IMG/VR virus record: IMGVR_UViG_3300042448_001725
Span: 1-21,872 of that record
DNA length: 21,872 nucleotides
Origin: a virus
Direction: 5' to 3' (one strand)
Every line of letters begins with the position of its first letter. Position 1 is the first letter of the stretch. The notes below the pieces were generated by a model, which saw only the letters and a list, made by a program, of their open reading frames with translations, had not been told where the DNA came from and made no database searches. A program made the position numbers and the translations under genes. This document shows positions 1 through 6,619 of this stretch, one piece after another.

Positions 1-468
1 ATAACTAAAATCTCTATTTTACCAAAAATACTTTATTCAGACAAAAACGACAAATATTATTTTGATGATTATGATTATATTAATAATAATGATTTTATAT
101 ATTTAACGGCAATTGATCCTAATGTACAAAAAACAATAACTTCATTAAAGGCTGAATTTAAAGCAAAAGAATTAGAGTATAATATAGCCAAAACGTTATA
201 TGAAACAGAAATAAAAGGAACAACGGATATTAAATTAGAAAACGAAAATGAATATGAACCACCAACCTTTAAAAATATAATTACTAGATTATTAGAATTT
301 AAAGAAGGGACATTAACACCATCAATCAAATATACCTCAGAGGCTAAATTAACAGATATTAATACAAAATTGGCAACTATTTCAAAGATAATTAGTTTAA
401 TTACTAAACAATATCCTGATATTACAATTGACGATGGTGAGGGTATTCCATATCAAAACATAAAATAA
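1..468 (+). CDS. C-terminal part of an unidentified protein (5' end outside window)
   Basis: Frame 1 is open from the first base to a TAA at 466-468, giving the last 155 residues of a longer protein. The visible part is rich in Lys, Glu, Thr and Ile, with a helical-looking middle (about residues 48-75) and end, and no cysteine or membrane segment. I recognise no domain. It lies just upstream of the holin-like gene, so a structural or late function is possible, but that is inference from position only. The minus-strand ORF over 75-329 is a shadow of this frame. Confidence 0.75.
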   Translation: MTKISILPKILYSDKNDKYYFDDYDYINNNDFIYLTAIDPNVQKTITSLKAEFKAKELEYNIAKTLYETEIKGTTDIKLENENEYEPPTFKNIITRLLEFKEGTLTPSIKYTSEAKLTDINTKLATISKIISLITKQYPDITIDDGEGIPYQNIK

Positions 469-470
469 CG

Positions 471-482
471 TATATTTATATG
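471..482 (+). promoter_or_regulatory. Candidate phage promoter motif (TATATTTATATG)
   Basis: The short gap between the stop at 468 and the ATG at 508 contains TATTTATA (473-480), 27 bases before the start. The same motif or a one-base variant recurs in the gaps before 762, 11244 and 16195, near 12089, and just before 18901. The flanks form a small imperfect inverted repeat (ACGTATA/TATATGT). No TAnnTTTG host-type element is present here. Promoter function is inferred from recurrence. Confidence 0.35.
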
Positions 483-507
483 TAAATAAACTTTTAAATT
501 TTCTATT

Positions 508-675
508 ATGAAACTTACAAGAGAGCAAGTATTAGGTATTGTTAGACACGCATTAACGTTTGTTGGTGGTATCGTTGTGATGAAAGGATTGGCTGACGAA
601 GGTACTGTTAATGAGATCGTTGGTGGTGTTATAACATTAGTTGGTGCTGTTTGGTCAGTTATTGCAAAAAAATAA
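508..675 (+). CDS. Small two-helix holin-like membrane protein
   Basis: A 55-residue protein starting MKLTREQVLGIVRHAL. A first hydrophobic stretch (about residues 14-26, with Gly-Gly) and a second (about 36-52, GGVITLVGAVWSVI) are separated by a short polar turn (KGLADEGTVNE), and it ends in Lys-Lys. This layout, the size and the 'RHALTF.GG...G.....V...VG...TL.G..WS.I' pattern match small phage holins of the Pam3-gp28 type, which open the inner membrane at lysis. The gene is monocistronic: a candidate promoter precedes it and a strong terminator follows 26 bases after the stop. No endolysin is visible next to it. The family call is from memory of the pattern. Confidence 0.7.
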   Translation: MKLTREQVLGIVRHALTFVGGIVVMKGLADEGTVNEIVGGVITLVGAVWSVIAKK

Positions 676-701
676 TTAACAATTGACTTTTTTTATTTGA
701 G

Positions 702-726
702 CCCCACTCAAAAGGTGGGGTTTTTT
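702..726 (+). terminator. Rho-independent terminator after the holin-like gene
   Basis: CCCCAC (702-707) pairs with GTGGGG (715-720) around a seven-base loop and is followed by six T. The G/C-rich stem stands out sharply in this AT-rich sequence. Confidence 0.9.
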
Positions 727-737
727 AAATTAAGATA

Positions 738-745
738 TATTTATT
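738..745 (+). promoter_or_regulatory. Candidate phage promoter motif (TATTTATT variant)
   Basis: The sequence TATATTTATTAAG lies 16 bases upstream of the ATG at 762 and directly after a terminator, where a new promoter is expected. It is a one-base variant of the TATTTATA motif found before the holin-like gene and other genes. No TAnnTTTG element is present. Function is inferred. Confidence 0.3.
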
Positions 746-761
746 AAGTAAAAATACATAT

Positions 762-977
762 ATGGATTTTAATTATGATGATGAATTTGGTGACGATAAC
801 TTTAATCATAAAGGAGATTTTACCGCACAAGACCTATTAGATTTTTTAGAAGATTTAGAATTTGATGGTGTTGATTTATCTGAAATAGCAATCGCGGTAC
901 AAGATGGTCACAGATTAAATGAAATAAGAAAAGTAATTGATGAAACCGATAATGAGGTTATAATTTTGATAAAATAG
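762..977 (+). CDS. Small acidic protein of unknown function
   Basis: A 71-residue, very acidic protein with an Asp/Asn-rich N-terminus (MDFNYDDEFGDDNF) and a helical body (DLLDFLEDLEF...). It ends in a hydrophobic beta-like tail (NEVIILIK). No cysteines or membrane segments. It starts a new transcription unit after the terminator at 726 and is four bases from the next gene. Highly acidic small phage proteins are often DNA mimics or protein inhibitors, but nothing here proves this. Confidence 0.8.
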   Translation: MDFNYDDEFGDDNFNHKGDFTAQDLLDFLEDLEFDGVDLSEIAIAVQDGHRLNEIRKVIDETDNEVIILIK

Positions 978-981
978 TATT

Positions 982-1593
982 ATGATAAGTGGATGGGTTG
1001 AATTAGCAATAGCATTTGTTACGGGGGTTATAGGACCAATTATGGTTCTTTTTTTTAAAAATAAGTTAGAAAAGAAAGAAAAACCTGATATGGTTACAGA
1101 AACACTTAGGGTTTCTGAATTGGTTACTAATAAAATAGAACATATAAAAGAAGAGTTTAACGCCGATAGAGTTTGGATAACACAATTCCATAACGGAGGT
1201 AATTTCTACCCAACAGGTAAATCAATGGCTAAGTTTTCGATAATGTATGAAACTGTACATCCTGGTGTTGCCTCAGTTCAAGGAAATTTTCATAATATAC
1301 CAGTTAATTTATTTTCTAAATCAATTAATCAGTTATTACAAAACGATGTTATTGAAATTTCTGATTTTAAAGATGAAACAATTTCTACTTTTGGTTTAAA
1401 ATATATTGCCGAAGATACTGGTTGTAAATCAGGTTATTTATTCGCTATTAAAACTATAGATGATAAATTCATAGGAACATTAGGTCTTGATTATACAAAA
1501 AGAAAAACTAAGTTAGATATTGAAGCAATTAATCATTTAATGGTACATGCAACATCACTTGGTGGTGTTTTAATGACACACTTACAACAATGA
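982..1593 (+). CDS. Membrane-anchored GAF-like domain protein
   Basis: 203 residues. Residues 5-26 form one transmembrane helix (AIAFVTGVIGPIMVLFF), followed by a charged Lys/Glu linker (27-38) and a soluble domain of about 150 residues. The segment ADRVWITQFHNGG and the later CKSGYLFAIK and IGTLGLDY strands have the spacing of a GAF-type sensor fold, and similar membrane-anchored GAF-like proteins occur in large phages. The N-in helix would place the domain at the inner face of the host membrane. The ligand is unknown. The stop overlaps the start of the next gene by four bases (ATGA), so the two are probably coupled. The domain call is by pattern only. Confidence 0.7.
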   Translation: MISGWVELAIAFVTGVIGPIMVLFFKNKLEKKEKPDMVTETLRVSELVTNKIEHIKEEFNADRVWITQFHNGGNFYPTGKSMAKFSIMYETVHPGVASVQGNFHNIPVNLFSKSINQLLQNDVIEISDFKDETISTFGLKYIAEDTGCKSGYLFAIKTIDDKFIGTLGLDYTKRKTKLDIEAINHLMVHATSLGGVLMTHLQQ

Positions 1594-2246
1594 GACAACA
1601 ATTAATCGAAAATTTAATATATAGAATTAAAAATAAGTTAATTAATGAAAGAAAAACTGATGAACTTTCATTAAAACTTTCCAGAATGGTTATAAAACAA
1701 TTTAAAAAAGACGAAGATTTTGAACTTTATGATTTAACTTTTGAAAGAGGTGACGAATACGCTGTTTTTGATTTTAAATGTTATTTTTTAGAAGATGTTG
1801 ATTTAGATGACCCCTTTTCAATTCATGCGGAAGCAGATATGCAAGAAATATACATGGAAATAACATTTAATCCACAACATTTTCCTGAAAGTATGGAGGA
1901 TTTAGTTGCTGAAGTTAAAGAAACGATTGAACACGAATTGGAACATGTTGAACAACAAAATTTTGAAGACATGGATATTGAAAGACAAGACGATATTGAT
2001 GACGAGGACGAAGAATATAATTTTAAATATCTTACATCAAAAGTCGAAATACCCGCATACGTTAGAGGACTTATAAAAAGATCTAATACCAAAAAAATAT
2101 CATTATCAGACGCAATGGAAGAATGGTTTAAAGAAAACAAAAGAAAATTCAAAAACCCAAAAACAGATTGGCCAAAAGTTAAAAAAGTTTGGACATCATA
2201 CGCAAATGAAATGAGACAAAAAGAAAGAGTAAAAAAATTTAAATAA
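1590..2246 (+). CDS. Putative zinc metallopeptidase (HExxH)
   Basis: 218 residues. An HExxH zinc-peptidase signature is present at residues 115-119 (HELEH), within an amphipathic helix preceded by hydrophobic beta strands. Glu153 in the segment VEIPAYVRG is a plausible third zinc ligand, as in gluzincin-type peptidases. An acidic linker (about 126-142) separates the two parts and the C-terminal 50 residues are strongly basic. Phages encode related HELxH proteins whose targets are mostly unknown. No signal peptide, so it would act in the cytoplasm or virion. Coupled to the upstream GAF-like gene by ATGA overlap. The catalytic claim rests on the motif alone. Confidence 0.7.
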   Translation: MRQQLIENLIYRIKNKLINERKTDELSLKLSRMVIKQFKKDEDFELYDLTFERGDEYAVFDFKCYFLEDVDLDDPFSIHAEADMQEIYMEITFNPQHFPESMEDLVAEVKETIEHELEHVEQQNFEDMDIERQDDIDDEDEEYNFKYLTSKVEIPAYVRGLIKRSNTKKISLSDAMEEWFKENKRKFKNPKTDWPKVKKVWTSYANEMRQKERVKKFK

Positions 2247-2272
2247 TATTTGTTTATTCAAAAAAGGTTTAA

Positions 2273-2280
2273 TACCTTTG
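2273..2280 (+). promoter_or_regulatory. Bacteroidota-type promoter, -7 element TACCTTTG
   Basis: TACCTTTG fits the Bacteroidota -7 consensus TAnnTTTG and ends 16 bases before the ATG at 2297, in the only gap (50 bases) in this stretch. A TTTG about 20 bases further upstream could be the -33 element. The A-rich leader after it is typical of ribosome entry in this phylum. A weak hairpin (AAAGGT/ACCTTT) overlaps the element. Confidence 0.6.
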
Positions 2281-2296
2281 TTCTAAAATAAACAAT

Positions 2297-2722
2297 ATGT
2301 CAAAATTTAAATCTTGGTTAAGACGACAAGTCAAAAGAATGAAAGTCCGTTTACGTAAATGGAATAGAAATCACAAAGTTTTTAAAGCACCTGAAATCGT
2401 AAATGGTTACGAACCAATATCTTGTGCTATTGTTAGAAAAATGATTTTACATCCCGACTCAAAATTTACAATTGCACCACTATCAGAAAAAAGATATATT
2501 GTTAATAAAACTGTTGATATTTTTGTAATAATTGAAGATACTAAAGTTGAAATTACAAATCACGTATATCATTATGTTGTCACTTTAAGTGAAAGAGATA
2601 TTGATAAAATAAAAAAACTTTATGATCAAAAAGTTGAGGACGAAAGATTGACTTATGAGGATCAGATTAAATCACAAATAAAAAATACGTTACATACAAT
2701 TTATGATAAAATCAATAAATAA
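2297..2722 (+). CDS. Basic phage protein of unknown function
   Basis: 141 residues. The first 30 residues are strongly basic (FKSWLRRQVKRMKVRLRKW) and may bind nucleic acid or membrane. A beta-rich middle follows (residues about 45-100, including FTIAPLSEKRYIVNK and ITNHVYHYVVTLS) and then a charged helical end. The combination recalls a conserved hypothetical family in large phages, but I know no function. It has its own TAnnTTTG promoter. Its last 20 bases overlap the next ORF in another frame. Confidence 0.8.
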   Translation: MSKFKSWLRRQVKRMKVRLRKWNRNHKVFKAPEIVNGYEPISCAIVRKMILHPDSKFTIAPLSEKRYIVNKTVDIFVIIEDTKVEITNHVYHYVVTLSERDIDKIKKLYDQKVEDERLTYEDQIKSQIKNTLHTIYDKINK

Positions 2723-2921
2723 TAACCCAATAATTGAAACACCAAAAGGTAAAGGTGAATTGGAGAAAATTTTTGTATCTGATCTTGGTTTTTTAATGAT
2801 TAGAATTGACAATCTTGATGGTACTTTTACCACATATAATTTAGGAAAACATAATGTTGAAGATAACATATTTTCAAATCAGTTAATGAAAAATGAAAAA
2901 AGTGAAATTAATTTATTGTGA
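2703..2921 (+). CDS. Small beta-rich (SH3-like?) protein of unknown function
   Basis: 72 residues. GKGELEKIFVSDLGFLMIRI and the following DGTFTTYNLG resemble a short SH3-like barrel of the kind seen in small phage proteins. The start at 2703 overlaps the previous gene by 20 bases and there is no later ATG that keeps the first strand. The 3' end overlaps the start of the 2893 ORF. Function unknown. Confidence 0.65.
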   Translation: MIKSINNNPIIETPKGKGELEKIFVSDLGFLMIRIDNLDGTFTTYNLGKHNVEDNIFSNQLMKNEKSEINLL

Positions 2922-3072
2922 TAAACAATACTTTGGTTTTATTGAAAAAGATAAACATTTTTTAGGTGGTAAAAAAGTAATTTTTGATTTAGAAAATAAT
3001 ACGGGGGTGATTATATCAATAAACCTTGTAAAAATAATTGAAGATGAATACACTGGATCTACACGGAGTTAA
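2893..3072 (+). CDS. Small protein of unknown function (59 aa)
   Basis: An ORF read directly from the gap between the genes ending at 2921 and starting at 3044: it starts MKKVKLIYCDKQYF and ends at TAA 3070-3072. It fills space that is otherwise empty, overlaps the previous gene by 29 bases and the next by 29 bases, and has a coherent beta-strand pattern (KVIFDLENNTGVIISINLVKI). Overlaps of this size are common here. Function unknown. Confidence 0.6.
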   Translation: MKKVKLIYCDKQYFGFIEKDKHFLGGKKVIFDLENNTGVIISINLVKIIEDEYTGSTRS

Positions 3073-3265
3073 ACATTCAGAAGTTCAAGTTTTACTTGAC
3101 AAGTTTCTTTGGGAAAATATGAAAAATAATCAAAAAGAAGTAGAGGTTATTACTGGTCAAAGTGAACACATGAAAAAAATAGTTAAAGATTGTGTTGAGG
3201 ATTATATGATGAATTGTGAAGAAGATTTTTTAAACAAAGGAAAACTTATAATAAAATTAATATGA
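3044..3265 (+). CDS. Small Smr-domain protein
   Basis: 73 residues, nearly all one domain. LDLHG at residues 4-8, the helix HSEVQVLLDKFLWENM, the strand EVEVITGQSEH and the final strand KLIIKL follow the order of the Smr (small MutS-related) domain, whose signature is LDLHG plus a TGxGxH-type loop. Here that loop reads TGQSEH, so the second glycine is replaced. Smr domains nick DNA or cleave RNA in various contexts. The start is put at ATG 3044; a TTG two codons earlier is less likely. Couples to the next gene by ATGA overlap. Confidence 0.7.
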   Translation: MNTLDLHGVKHSEVQVLLDKFLWENMKNNQKEVEVITGQSEHMKKIVKDCVEDYMMNCEEDFLNKGKLIIKLI

Positions 3266-3528
3266 AAGAATTAAACGACGGCGAGCTTTTAGATTTGGCT
3301 CGGAAAAATTTGGCAATTGCCGATAAACACATGCACTCAACATTAATCTTAACCATTGTATCGATTGTACAATCTATCTTATTATTTTTTAATTTTGTTG
3401 GAGTAGTTAGTTTTTTAATTGTATACCTAATCTGTTTTTTATTATATCTCTATCATAGAAAAAAACAAGAAAAATATATGAAGATTGTTGACGAAGCACT
3501 TAAAGAATTTACATCAAGAGAAATTTGA
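3262..3528 (+). CDS. Small membrane protein with two transmembrane helices
   Basis: 88 residues: an amphipathic, charged N-terminal helix (1-25), two adjacent hydrophobic segments (about 26-45 and 47-64) joined by a very short turn, then a basic/charged tail (HRKKQEKYMK...). Both ends probably face the cytoplasm. Overlaps the Smr gene by ATGA. Unknown function; a role at the host inner membrane is likely. Confidence 0.75.
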   Translation: MKELNDGELLDLARKNLAIADKHMHSTLILTIVSIVQSILLFFNFVGVVSFLIVYLICFLLYLYHRKKQEKYMKIVDEALKEFTSREI

Positions 3529-3530
3529 TT

Positions 3531-3779
3531 ATGAGAAATATTATTTTTATACTTACACTTATAATAATGTCTAGTTGTTCAAACTGGCAATATAAAGATT
3601 TCACATATTTAAAATGTAAAAAGTTAGATAAAATTCACGTTCATTTATATTATCACGAAACATGTGAGTGGAGTTGTTTGAATATTGATAATGAATATTA
3701 TTTAGTTGTTGATACTGTTAGAATTAAATATAAAACAGATAAAAACGGGGATTTAAAAAAATTAAAATTAATAAAATGA
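3531..3779 (+). CDS. Small predicted lipoprotein
   Basis: 82 residues from ATG 3531, which follows the previous TGA by two bases (a TTG six bases earlier is out-competed). The N-terminus MRNIIFILTLIIMSSCSNW is a short basic plus hydrophobic signal with a lipobox-like M-S-S-C at residues 13-16, so Cys16 would be lipidated. The mature part has two more cysteines (C-E-W-S-C region) and beta-strand character. Small phage lipoproteins can act in superinfection exclusion; this is only a possibility here. Overlaps the next gene by ATGA. Confidence 0.7.
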   Translation: MRNIIFILTLIIMSSCSNWQYKDFTYLKCKKLDKIHVHLYYHETCEWSCLNIDNEYYLVVDTVRIKYKTDKNGDLKKLKLIK

Positions 3780-4027
3780 CAGAAAGAGAATTGATACTTT
3801 TAGGGTTTAAAAGTGAAGAAATTAAAGAACACGATGAAGACGACTCCTATTACTATGTACTTGATATAGTAGATGGATTAACTTTTATTACACCAACAAA
3901 CGAAGAAATAAAAGATGATAAGTGGTATGTTGAAGTATTTAATACGGATCCACAAATTCGTTTTACTGAATTTGGTGAAGTACAAGGATTAATTAACCAA
4001 TTAACAAAGGCAATAATAAAAAAATAA
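3776..4027 (+). CDS. Conserved-type small phage protein of unknown function
   Basis: 83 residues, acidic. The pattern ...YYYVLDIVDGLTFIT..., then WYVEVF, then IRFTEFGEVQGLINQLTKAI resembles a small hypothetical protein seen repeatedly in Bacteroidota phages. No catalytic motif seen. Translationally coupled (ATGA) to the lipoprotein gene. Confidence 0.75.
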   Translation: MTERELILLGFKSEEIKEHDEDDSYYYVLDIVDGLTFITPTNEEIKDDKWYVEVFNTDPQIRFTEFGEVQGLINQLTKAIIKK

Positions 4028-4037
4028 AAATAAAAAA

Positions 4038-4223
4038 ATGGAACAAGACGGTAGAATTTTACAAGGAGCATTAATGGAACAACATAGAAGAATCATTAAT
4101 GAAATTGCAGACATTAAAGCAGAAAAGTTTGAATTAACTGAAGAAGATAAACAAAAAATATCAAAATTAGAATTACAACTAAAAGAAGTCGCTCAAAGAC
4201 TTTACGTACTTTATAATAAGTAA
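4038..4223 (+). CDS. Short coiled-coil protein
   Basis: 61 residues, almost entirely helical, with heptad-like spacing of Leu/Ile (IINEIADIKAEKFEL, then KISKLELQLKEVAQRL). Starts after an A-rich leader typical of Bacteroidota. Two bases separate it from the next gene. It may be an oligomerisation partner of a neighbour; function unknown. Confidence 0.75.
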   Translation: MEQDGRILQGALMEQHRRIINEIADIKAEKFELTEEDKQKISKLELQLKEVAQRLYVLYNK

Positions 4224-4225
4224 TT

Positions 4226-4597
4226 ATGAACAAAATACCAACACACGACCCACAGACCGGAGAACTTAATCCGTATTATGAAGAACTGACAGGAGAAAAA
4301 AATCCATTATCGAAAGATGAACAAAATGAAAGTTTCGATATTCCAAGTTTTGTCGGTAGAAAGTTTAGGTATAATGGAAAATACGGGTTATCAACATGGA
4401 CCGATACTGTTAAAAGAATATCATATAGACAAGGGATAGTATTTGATAAACCATTTAAGATTAAAGTACCAAAAAAAGGTGAAGAGTTTAAAGCTGAAAA
4501 AATAAACATTATCGGTTATAGAATTATATTAGATGTTGTATCTTCAAGATCCGGACAAGTTTATGAGTTTGATAATTGTGTTTTTATTAACGATTAA
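4226..4597 (+). CDS. Hypothetical protein, beta-rich
   Basis: 123 residues. The N-terminal 35 residues are polar and probably flexible (THDPQTGELNPYYEELTGEK). The rest alternates beta strands (FVGRKFRYNG, RQGIVFDKPFKIKVP, INIIGYRIILDVVSS, VYEFDNCVFIND). One cysteine near the end. No family recognised. Confidence 0.75.
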   Translation: MNKIPTHDPQTGELNPYYEELTGEKNPLSKDEQNESFDIPSFVGRKFRYNGKYGLSTWTDTVKRISYRQGIVFDKPFKIKVPKKGEEFKAEKINIIGYRIILDVVSSRSGQVYEFDNCVFIND

Positions 4598-4600
4598 AAT

Positions 4601-4807
4601 ATGAAAAATGAAATGAAGTTTTTTAAAGTGTTTCTAATGTGGTTAGGTTTTATCACAATCGGAACAATGTTCGGTGAGTATGTGGTAAGTAGAGAAGTAA
4701 ACGGATTCCTCCAACTTTTATGTTTCGTTGGTGTTGTTGGGGTCCTTATGTATGTAATAAATGAAACAATAAAATTATTTAACAAAAAAAAAGAAAAAAA
4801 TGATTAG
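4601..4807 (+). CDS. Small membrane protein, two transmembrane helices
   Basis: 68 residues with hydrophobic segments at about 8-24 and 36-53, a short polar loop, and a lysine-rich cytoplasmic tail. Overlaps the start of the SPFH-like gene by eight bases (ATGATTAG), so translation is probably coupled and the two proteins may act together at the membrane. Function unknown. Confidence 0.75.
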   Translation: MKNEMKFFKVFLMWLGFITIGTMFGEYVVSREVNGFLQLLCFVGVVGVLMYVINETIKLFNKKKEKND

Positions 4808-5747
4808 TACTTTAATTTTTATTTTAGGATTGGTAATTGCAGGATTTATTGCATTTACAACAAGAGACCGAATGTATGTAACAGGAACTGACAGATGGGG
4901 TGATAGTAAAGAGATGTTTAACACAATGTGGATACTAAAACCAATTGGTATTTTTGTCTTAGGTATTATAATTAGTGGTATCCAACCTTTTGCACTTGAA
5001 AGAGTTGATGCGGGACACGTTGGTATCAAAGTTAATTTGACGGGAGACAAAAGAGGTGTTTCAAGTTATGAATACAAAACAGGTTGGGTAATGTATAATA
5101 CTTGGACAGAACAGATGTTAGAGTTTCCTACATTCCAACAACATATTGAATATAAAGATCAGACTGTTATCACAAAAGGTGGATTTGCAGCAACAATTAA
5201 ACCAAGTTTTAACTACTCACTAAAACCAACAGCAATTGGTAATATGTTTGAGAACTTGAGATTGGATATAAAACAAATTGAACAAGGATGGTTAATGAAC
5301 GCAATTGTCTCTTCAGTAAATGACGTGGCTAATAAATGGGAAGTGGATGCGATCTTTAATAAAAGAGAAGAATTTGAGGCGGCCATTGTTGCTGAGTGTA
5401 ATAAAAGATTATCTAAATGGTTTGAAGTATCACAGTTAAGAACTAATATCACACCGCCAGAGTCTCTTCAAAAGGCAATTGAAGGTAAAACAAAGGCGGT
5501 TCAGGAGGCACAGGCGGCGACACAACGTAAGTTAGTTGCAGAAGCCGAAGCTCAAGAAAAAATCGCAATCGCTCGTGGTGATTCGGCAAAAGTTATAATT
5601 GACGCACAAGCTTTGGCCTTGGCAATGAAATTAAAACAAAAAGAAATAACTCCTCTTTATGTTGAATATTTGAAAGCACAAAGTTGGGACGGAAAACTTC
5701 CTACAACAGTTGCGGGTGGATCAGGAACATTTTTAAACATTAAATAA
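4800..5747 (+). CDS. SPFH/prohibitin-like (band 7) membrane protein
   Basis: 315 residues. Two hydrophobic N-terminal segments (about 3-19 and 46-62) are followed by an SPFH-type core: VDAGHVGIKVN (70-80), a strand-rich part, then LRTNITPPESLQKAIE. A long Ala/Glu/Lys-rich helix with the typical AxAEAEAQEKI repeat (about 230-290) follows. SPFH proteins form large membrane-associated ring or cage assemblies that scaffold proteases and lipids, and the phage copy could remodel or protect the host membrane. The gene is the longest in its cluster and contains more GC-rich codon runs than its neighbours (around 5375-5390 and 5500-5520), a hint of separate acquisition. Confidence 0.85.
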   Translation: MISTLIFILGLVIAGFIAFTTRDRMYVTGTDRWGDSKEMFNTMWILKPIGIFVLGIIISGIQPFALERVDAGHVGIKVNLTGDKRGVSSYEYKTGWVMYNTWTEQMLEFPTFQQHIEYKDQTVITKGGFAATIKPSFNYSLKPTAIGNMFENLRLDIKQIEQGWLMNAIVSSVNDVANKWEVDAIFNKREEFEAAIVAECNKRLSKWFEVSQLRTNITPPESLQKAIEGKTKAVQEAQAATQRKLVAEAEAQEKIAIARGDSAKVIIDAQALALAMKLKQKEITPLYVEYLKAQSWDGKLPTTVAGGSGTFLNIK

Positions 5748-5748
5748 T

Positions 5749-6000
5749 ATGATAAGAAATTTTAGTTTTATAATTTTATTTATAATATTAACATCTGTAT
5801 TATTTAGTTGGTTTGTGTACATCTCAATCCAAAATGATAAAGTTTGTGATGAGTTAGTAATATTAAATGACGGATCACAAATTGAAGCAACACAGGTATT
5901 ATCATATGAAAGTGGAATGAGTACCATAAAAATGTGTAACGGACAATGGATGGACACACCAACCGTTAATATAAAGATGGTCAAACCTATTGAGAAGTAA
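5749..6000 (+). CDS. Small membrane-anchored protein
   Basis: 83 residues. One N-terminal hydrophobic helix (about 5-26) is followed by a small domain with two cysteines (KVCDELVILNDG, IKMCNGQW) and beta strands. The cysteines and topology suggest an extracytoplasmic domain. One base after the SPFH-like gene; the last gene before a strong terminator. Function unknown. Confidence 0.75.
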   Translation: MIRNFSFIILFIILTSVLFSWFVYISIQNDKVCDELVILNDGSQIEATQVLSYESGMSTIKMCNGQWMDTPTVNIKMVKPIEK

Positions 6001-6004
6001 TATT

Positions 6005-6038
6005 AAATCCCATCTTTATCGGTGGGATTTGTTTTTTT
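6005..6038 (+). terminator. Rho-independent terminator
   Basis: AAATCCCA (6005-6012) pairs with TGGGATTT (6023-6030) around a ten-base loop, then G and seven T. It ends the operon that includes the SPFH-like gene and sits directly before the promoter at 6052. Confidence 0.9.
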
Positions 6039-6051
6039 AAAAAAAGTTTTG

Positions 6052-6059
6052 TATCTTTG
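6052..6059 (+). promoter_or_regulatory. Bacteroidota-type promoter, -7 element TATCTTTG
   Basis: TATCTTTG matches TAnnTTTG exactly and follows a terminator. Its last base is only four bases from the ATG at 6064, so the expected start of transcription is at or within a few bases of the start codon. The mRNA would be leaderless or nearly so. Confidence 0.7.
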
Positions 6060-6063
6060 ACCT

Positions 6064-6618
6064 ATGAAAGGAAAACTAATTAAAACCGATTCCAATTATT
6101 ATCTGTATGTTGATGGAAAAATAATTGCGTCAACAGAATATGTTGAAGGAAAGCAAAAACTCTTCAAACAAAACTGCGATGAGATATTTGGATTTATTGA
6201 TGTTGTATATAAACAAGTTAGAAACGGATTTGATGGAGTTATAGATTCATTCACTGAAGCATTTGCTAAAGAATGTATCAACAAAGCAATGGAGTTGAAT
6301 AAAGATAAGTTGTTTACTTTGGAGGATATGAAAAGGGCTATTGATAAAGCAAAACAAGGTAGTGTAAAAGAAACCCATAATGGCTATGGTAGACCAACAG
6401 AACCAAGATTTGTTTTAGATGATTTATCCTATGATGAAATAATCCAATCCCTCCAACAACCAGCAGAAATTGAAGTTGAGATTGAGATGATATGTCCTCA
6501 TCCAATGGATACTTACAGATGTGGGTTACAGTATGGTTGTGATGGAGATGGATGTAATCATCCTAACCAAATCCCATACTTAGACTCAGAAGGGTGTTTA
6601 ATACTTAAAAGAATATAA
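6064..6618 (+). CDS. Hypothetical phage protein with cysteine-rich C-terminus
   Basis: 184 residues. The N-terminal third is a small beta domain (KLIKTDSNYYLYVDGKIIAST). The middle is helical (FTLEDMKRAIDKAKQG) and followed by SYDEIIQSLQQPAEIEVEIEM, a segment I have seen in proteins of Bacteroidota phages. The end holds four cysteines within about 25 residues (ICPHP...RCGLQYGCDGDGCNHP), a possible metal site. It is first in its operon, behind a near-leaderless promoter. No enzymatic role recognised. Confidence 0.75.
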   Translation: MKGKLIKTDSNYYLYVDGKIIASTEYVEGKQKLFKQNCDEIFGFIDVVYKQVRNGFDGVIDSFTEAFAKECINKAMELNKDKLFTLEDMKRAIDKAKQGSVKETHNGYGRPTEPRFVLDDLSYDEIIQSLQQPAEIEVEIEMICPHPMDTYRCGLQYGCDGDGCNHPNQIPYLDSEGCLILKRI

Positions 6619-6619
6619 A

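Noticed and set aside
75-329. 84-residue minus-strand ORF
   Set aside because: It lies opposite the continuous plus-strand frame 1-468, with low-complexity hydrophobic sequence typical of the reverse of a Lys/Glu-rich AT-rich gene.
1823-2152. 109-residue minus-strand ORF, Ser-rich
   Set aside because: It is the shadow of the acidic part of the HExxH gene; runs of Ser come from antisense GAN codons.
4775-5050. 91-residue minus-strand ORF opposite the SPFH-like gene
   Set aside because: Shadow of a well-supported plus-strand gene.
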